Below are positions 63,001-64,000 of a DNA stretch of 64,000 bases, piece by piece. Made by a program: the position numbers and the translations under genes. This stretch comes from Symbiodinium kawagutii (lineage: Eukaryota > Sar > Dinophyceae > Suessiales > Symbiodiniaceae), in NCBI GenBank assembly GCA_009767595.1, contig VSDK01012929.1:199522-263521 (forward strand), in the 5' to 3' direction. The notes under the pieces were generated by a model. It ran no database searches and was not told the DNA's origin. It saw only the letters and a list, made by a program, of their open reading frames with translations. How positions within the stretch are numbered: the first letter of the stretch is position 1; each line of letters opens with the position of its first letter.

Positions 63001-64000
63001 AGAAACCTGATAGAATATATATAAATGAACAGTAGCTGGCTGCTCAGTAAAACACCGGTTCCCTTTGATGACATGGCAAGTCTTGATGAATAAATGTGTT
63101 ACTGAGCATTTGCGCAACAACTGGTGGCGTGCCATGTATGCAACTTGTATCCGCTTGTTCTGGGAAGAAAACCCCCGTTCTGATTAAGCAGAAACAAAAA
63201 CACAACGACTGCTGCTAGGCCCACACCTGCATACGTTGCAGCTTTGCCAGCGATGCACTGACATCCCGCAACAACCTGCATAATACAGTGGTGCACGTTG
63301 GCTCTTTCAAACAAGAGGGGGTTGCACCAACAGAACAGAGTCTCAAGTCTGGTCCCATGCCAATCTTATTTCTGGATCGCTACCTCGCTATTGCGCTATC
63401 ACTGAGTCAAGGCTGTGGAGAGAGACCTCTCCTGCCTTGTCAAAGACAGGGGTTGACCATCCACAGGACCCGAAATGTATTGCAACAAGCTGTAGAGGTC
63501 TCTGCCGTACAGGAAAGGTTTCCATTCGCATCAGCTGGGAGCACTGGCCTGGAACGTTCCTCCCTCTCTTGCTGCTGTTCTTCTGAGACTTGTTGGACTT
63601 TGCTGACCTGGAACTGGACTTGTTGCATAGTGGCTTAGACTTCTGCCAAAGACAAATTCTACGTTGCCTACCAAGGTCCACTGAAACGGCAGACTCCATG
63701 GTACCAAGCTGACTGTGGAGGAGCTTTGTTGAGGCGAAAAGAAAATCCCATCTGCCCTGACATCCCAGTTGTAAGGCCAGGAGCTTGATCCCTATAGCCA
63801 TGTCAGAACATCTGGTATGCCATAATTGTTATCCAGCCATTTTTGATACCAATGGTACGATCAGTTGCCAACCAACCACCCAACCACCCAACCAACCGTG
63901 ACCAACTGATCCACCAACCCAGCAGTGGCCAGAGGTCAAACACCCAGCACAAACAGGTCCGGCACCATGTTCTTCTGCATCTCTTCTCGCGCTAACTCTG
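42728..64000 (-). CDS. Gene A: long split coiled-coil gene, 37 predicted exons (span)
   Basis: About 2.5 kb of coding sequence in 37 exons over 21 kb; the 5' end is outside the window. About 30 exons (63966 down to 45844) encode an almost uninterrupted Glu/Gln/Arg/Leu heptad rod, as in golgins, centrosomal or motor-associated rods; I cannot name the family. Most introns are phase 0, and where they are not, neighbours match (for example 50712 exit phase 2 with 50214 entry phase 2, and the 19-bp exon at 58866-58884). The zz-to-yy junction (61486 to 61012) is not resolved. Donors include GT, GC and GA. The last exons (44180 to 42728) encode hydrophobic sequence and a stop. They might belong to a separate short gene. 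Confidence 0.6.
42837..42927 (+). repeat. 59-bp partial tandem duplication
   Basis: aaagaaacatctgcagttct plus aagttctgggcat occurs at 42837 and again 59 bases later, immediately upstream of the terminal exon acceptor of gene A. Confidence 0.9.
43507..43611 (-). CDS. Hydrophobic exon, 105 bp (gene A)
   Basis: Acceptor gatgcttcccag, 35 codons starting AEAQFVLRRF, with LRIAFGCICGSICSTVAFG as a possible membrane or buried helix, ending SELDL at a GC donor (gcaggcgg). The phase 0 join to the terminal exon gives continuous protein-like sequence. Confidence 0.6.
44011..44070 (+). repeat. 11-bp tandem repeat at a splice donor
   Basis: Five copies of ccctggctgcg. On the minus strand this is gcgcagccagg repeated, and the first copy begins exactly at the predicted GC donor of the exon ending at 44070. 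Confidence 0.95.
44070..44180 (-). CDS. Hydrophobic exon, 111 bp (gene A)
   Basis: Acceptor ggcgctggag, then VFGSLGVLVSGPHSWTHLVC, QSVGGALGTQGAVNMHK and a GC donor (gcgcagcc). Phase 0 exit matches the next exon. The open frame extends upstream to a better pyrimidine acceptor near 44230, so the start is uncertain. Confidence 0.5.
44830..44868 (-). CDS. 39-bp exon (gene A)
   Basis: Acceptor gctcctggatgag, 13 codons QLDSRLPQRCGSE, GT donor gtggcgccc; phase 0 both sides. The frame is open to 44925 and on through a hydrophobic stretch, so a longer exon is possible. Confidence 0.4.
44869..45843. other. Intron, with an ambiguous open region
   Basis: 45340-45610 has Trp-containing protein-like frames on both strands (minus: WGYIPMDRMDHG; plus: SLFSLENSDLRWG) without clear splice sites, so I do not call a gene. 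A foldback family 1 copy is at 45712-45818. Confidence 0.35.
45712..45818 (+). repeat. Foldback element family 1 copy
   Basis: gtggtttctcaaaataaggg left; gtatcctacggcttgaaaaa right; less perfect inversion. Confidence 0.6.
45844..45912 (-). CDS. 69-bp coiled-coil exon (gene A)
   Basis: Acceptor gtgccagag, 23 codons starting RVSVERLERARRKSEDMLLI, GA donor gatccagc; phase 0 both sides. The protein-like frame also extends upstream (ATPSAVPE), so an earlier acceptor is possible. Confidence 0.6.
46671..46730 (-). CDS. 60-bp coiled-coil exon (gene A)
   Basis: Acceptor ccttcgccggcaag, 20 codons VAQQQLQSELSDMRERVTRE, GT donor gtgccagc; phase 0 both sides. Confidence 0.7.
47058..47129 (-). CDS. 72-bp coiled-coil exon (gene A)
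   Basis: Acceptor acagcctctgag, codons AVSQEVQSLQRNWQLREDKA and four more, GT donor gtcagcgc; phase 0. A longer version ending at SWEQ with a GA donor is possible. Confidence 0.7.
47653..47709 (-). CDS. 57-bp coiled-coil exon (gene A)
   Basis: Acceptor ttcctgtcgcccag, 19 codons ASIALQRALDALREDLLGE, GT donor gttccgc; phase 0 both sides; textbook heptads. Confidence 0.75.
47804..47858 (+). repeat. CTAT tetranucleotide microsatellite
   Basis: About 13 ctat units; its reverse complement follows at 47907-48000. Confidence 0.95.
47907..48000 (+). repeat. GATA/GATG tetranucleotide microsatellite
   Basis: gata units, six gatg units, then gata again. Complementary in inverted orientation to the ctat array 50 bases upstream. 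Confidence 0.95.
48207..48272 (-). CDS. 66-bp coiled-coil exon (gene A)
   Basis: Acceptor ggccggcccccag, codons ELARSLAQLDRRQAAEEQ then GRHQ, GC donor gcgacc; phase 0 both sides. Confidence 0.7.
48406..48512 (+). repeat. Foldback element family 1, best copy
   Basis: ggtggtttctcaagccatag plus gggtaccccc on the left and ggggtacccctgttttaag plus aaaccacc on the right: about 27-base inverted ends around about 50 bases. Confidence 0.85.
49019..49054 (-). CDS. 36-bp exon (gene A)
   Basis: Acceptor cggttccgcctcag, 12 codons EKSRAAPPERAQ, GT donor gtgtgacg; phase 0 both sides. Confidence 0.55.
49913..49982 (-). CDS. 70-bp coiled-coil exon (gene A)
   Basis: Acceptor acctggctccag, one base, SK then GVVEKLSAQISALVEDMAGR and G, GT donor gtgtcc. 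A second acceptor eight bases in is possible. Both other frames are open over 350-550 bases and are shadows. Confidence 0.6.
50179..50214 (-). CDS. 36-bp coiled-coil exon (gene A)
   Basis: Acceptor ccacttcaccag, one base, HRLAEETRRQR plus two bases, GC donor; or HRLAEETRRQRLR with a GT donor at 50173. Phase 2 entry matches the previous exon. Confidence 0.55.
50343..50443 (+). repeat. Foldback element family 1 copy
   Basis: gggggtttctcaacatagg left, ccccattttaagaaaccat right. Confidence 0.8.
50712..50779 (-). CDS. 68-bp coiled-coil exon (gene A)
   Basis: Acceptor gggccctgcccag, AAP then LQQELGHVQEQLQALDDAQ plus two bases, GT donor gtgccgg. Phase 2 exit joins 50214. Confidence 0.75.
51013..51039 (-). 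CDS. 27-bp mini-exon (gene A)
   Basis: Acceptor ataagtcaag, nine codons LTLGQLQTL, GT donor gtcatttg; phase 0 both sides. Short, so moderate support. Confidence 0.4.
51418..51462 (+). repeat. 12-bp tandem repeat
   Basis: Three to four copies of catgccccaggc, just beyond the 3' end of the neighbouring exon. Confidence 0.9.
51481..51558 (-). CDS. 78-bp coiled-coil exon (gene A)
   Basis: Acceptor ggctccatgag, ELH then REALQRDEALKRLEQKLREA and TQH, GC donor gcggcgcc; phase 0. The donor is the least certain part. Confidence 0.65.
52686..52748 (-). CDS. 63-bp coiled-coil exon (gene A)
   Basis: Acceptor tgttgagccag, ELSRLEQQRSCDKAALEGSS and R, GT donor gtggcacg; phase 0. The heptad frame continues (ARESALSLETAI) to another GT donor, so a 105-bp version is possible. 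Confidence 0.65.
53384..53424 (+). repeat. AGGT/AGGC tetranucleotide repeat
   Basis: Ten units of aggt, aggc or acgc next to the exon at 53433-53477. Confidence 0.85.
53433..53477 (-). CDS. 45-bp coiled-coil exon (gene A)
   Basis: Acceptor gtgaggcgcag, 15 codons VAADELKQDHSEHGK, GA donor gaacgatg; phase 0 both sides. Confidence 0.5.
53478..54312. other. Intron
   Basis: No coding island or structured repeat seen. Confidence 0.45.
54313..54453 (-). CDS. 141-bp coiled-coil exon (gene A)
   Basis: Acceptor ctgcccacgggtcag, 47 codons beginning DAARRQHC, with EAQKQLQLSQLKSNLAELQQ, ending CEAKLRE at a GC donor gcagggct; phase 0 both sides. One of the two longest exons. Confidence 0.75.
54977..55072 (-). 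CDS. 96-bp coiled-coil exon (gene A)
   Basis: Acceptor gggtggtcgaag, 32 codons including ERQKEHLAEQCVEQLAQLKE, ending QMAE at a GA donor (gacctg). A stop follows six bases later in the same frame, so the donor must lie here. Confidence 0.7.
55587..55730 (-). CDS. 144-bp coiled-coil exon (gene A)
   Basis: Acceptor cgccgtcgtcgtag, 48 codons beginning VESQQRGEAAKRQ, with LREALEAEATQRAEQLALER, ending TLQTRQ at a GC donor gcgcaacg; phase 0. Its very high GC content opens all frames, giving long shadows on both strands. Confidence 0.75.
56104..56190 (-). CDS. 87-bp coiled-coil exon (gene A)
   Basis: Acceptor cgatcatccagcag, VHDGN then FQDLLAETQRIESACRLVES and KTLE, GC donor gcagcggc; phase 0 both sides. 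Confidence 0.7.
56787..56870 (-). CDS. 84-bp coiled-coil exon (gene A)
   Basis: Acceptor gctgccacgtcag, EQEAQFLRLNKGCEELRQDP then AERGKPRG, GT donor gtagcaag; a shorter GA-donor form is possible. Confidence 0.7.
57376..57450 (-). CDS. 75-bp exon (gene A)
   Basis: Acceptor tttgcagatggaag, AIQQAGEKQSFALQRIEEWK then TSSTK, GA donor gagggac; the donor is uncertain. Confidence 0.6.
57822..57926 (-). CDS. 105-bp coiled-coil exon (gene A)
   Basis: Acceptor ccgaggctggag, MAA then QLSEEREQRLEQLRNERLKL and onward to HRQQK, GC donor gccggcc; phase 0 both sides. Very strong coil. Confidence 0.75.
58416..58498 (-). CDS. 83-bp coiled-coil exon (gene A)
   Basis: Acceptor ctgtagctgag, two bases, RDR then RALEEDMVRGLREHRKSREE and EERK, GT donor gtgcagga. 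The phase 1 entry is matched by the 19-bp exon upstream. Confidence 0.7.
58866..58884 (-). CDS. 19-bp micro-exon (gene A)
   Basis: Acceptor ctgctgttgag, six codons AREETT and one base, GC donor gcgggc. Supported mainly because it alone repairs the phase between its neighbours. Confidence 0.4.
59123..59184 (-). CDS. 62-bp exon (gene A)
   Basis: Acceptor cagcgtctctag, two bases, ENRCQATVKHLSGEIYAETK, GT donor gtgggtg; phase 1 in, phase 0 out. Earlier acceptors in the same phase exist. Confidence 0.65.
59886..59940 (-). CDS. 55-bp coiled-coil exon (gene A)
   Basis: Acceptor ctgccattactcag, VRELRSQLSNETQQRGAR and one base, GT donor gtggagcc; phase 1 exit fits the next exon. Confidence 0.65.
60195..60255 (-). 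CDS. 61-bp coiled-coil exon (gene A)
   Basis: Acceptor ggctgttccag, one base, YRVNARIDSMKKHFRQLRDH, GT donor gtctcaat; a longer GC-donor form is possible. Confidence 0.6.
60760..60915 (+). repeat. 11-bp tandem repeat
   Basis: About 13 copies of aaccaaccatc with a few variants. Confidence 0.95.
60971..61012 (-). CDS. 42-bp exon (gene A)
   Basis: Acceptor gctaccaatgccag, one base, ISREATARQSKLE and two bases, GC donor gctggg. The exit phase fits the next exon; the entry phase does not fit the simplest donor of the previous one. Confidence 0.45.
61486..61552 (-). CDS. 67-bp coiled-coil exon (gene A)
   Basis: Acceptor gtatcagtaag, one base, L then EIAEHQDKQQKEQQRRQEAD and R, GT donor gtagaga. 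Phase 2 entry matches the previous exon. Confidence 0.55.
61653..61699 (-). CDS. 47-bp coiled-coil exon (gene A)
   Basis: Acceptor ccttggtgattcag, DLRQRSQEGNDQLRS plus two bases, consensus-like donor gtgaggg. Confidence 0.65.
62100..62144 (-). CDS. 45-bp exon (gene A)
   Basis: Acceptor ctggctttgag, 15 codons STNDLQIRDLKTWRP, GT donor gtgccagg; phase 0 both sides. Confidence 0.55.
62664..62732 (-). CDS. 69-bp coiled-coil exon (gene A)
   Basis: Acceptor cttcactgctccag, AEEEEMRSQENERLGSAVEA then LQE, GT donor gtgctctg; phase 0 both sides. Confidence 0.75.
63227..63275 (-). CDS. 49-bp coiled-coil exon (gene A)
   Basis: Acceptor ctgtattatgcag, one base, LLRDVSASLAKLQRMQ, GT donor gtgtgggc. The neighbouring frame reads a membrane-like helix (GLAAVVVFLFLL); I prefer the coil frame for its splice and phase fit. 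Confidence 0.55.
63549..63607 (-). CDS. 59-bp coiled-coil exon (gene A)
   Basis: Acceptor aagtccagttccag, VSKVQQVSEEQQQEREERS plus two bases, GC donor gccagtg. The phase 2 exit fits the next exon. Confidence 0.6.
63966..64000 (-). CDS. Partial coiled-coil exon at right window edge (gene A)
   Basis: Reads ELAREEMQKNM to a GT donor gtgccgg in phase 0; the acceptor lies beyond the window. Confidence 0.6.

Noticed and set aside
63388..63801. 137-codon minus-strand frame with a Lys/Ser-rich centre
   Set aside because: The neighbouring frame gives a coil exon whose phase fits both sides; I consider this one a shadow, though not with certainty.
1..64000. Spliced-leader genes, tRNA, rRNA, CRISPR arrays, bacterial promoters
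   Set aside because: Scanned by eye; none found. The dinoflagellate spliced-leader word was not seen on either strand.

Overview
The window looks like nuclear DNA of a dinoflagellate (Symbiodiniaceae-like is my guess). The reasons are: very short protein-coding islands (19-144 bp) separated by 200-1500 bp introns that often start with GC or GA instead of GT, introns packed with small foldback repeats and short tandem repeats, and two large retroelements of the kind common in these genomes. There is no prokaryotic gene organisation, no operon, and no rRNA or CRISPR array. I recognise no tRNA. Apart from the retroelements, nearly everything supportable is on the minus strand. || Right half (about 42.7 kb to the right edge): a split minus-strand gene, here called gene A, with 37 predicted exons of which the first is cut by the window end. 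Most exons begin after an AG acceptor followed by G, are in phase 0, and encode Glu/Gln/Arg/Leu-rich coiled coil. Exon phases agree across almost all junctions. The last three exons change character to hydrophobic sequence and end in a stop at 42728. || Left of it (about 42.4 to 18.5 kb) is a second minus-strand unit, gene B: coiled-coil mini-exons including three successive 30-bp exons, followed by an SH3 domain split over two exons on the far side of a retrotransposon. Further left (18.5 kb to the left edge) more coiled-coil exons continue (unit C) and run off the window. Whether B and C are one gene is unresolved. || Two retroelements sit in introns. A complete 11.6-kb LINE (174-11791, plus strand, 14-bp target-site duplication, A tail) encodes a zinc-finger/coiled-coil ORF1 and a long ORF2 with the unusual order RNase H, endonuclease, reverse transcriptase, C2H2 fingers, methyltransferase-like tail. 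It is damaged by a stop, a frameshift and loss of a catalytic Asp. A 9.4-kb Ty1/copia-type element (21943-31379, minus strand) has 164-bp LTRs that differ at one position and a 5-bp target duplication. It encodes gag, protease, a cytosine-methyltransferase-like domain, integrase, reverse transcriptase and RNase H, again with in-frame lesions. || The remaining DNA is intron: at least seven copies of one about 100-bp foldback element, three of another about 115-bp one, and many micro- and minisatellites. Exon boundaries are hand-read from splice signals, frame and composition. No transcript or alignment was available, so individual ends may be off by a few codons.
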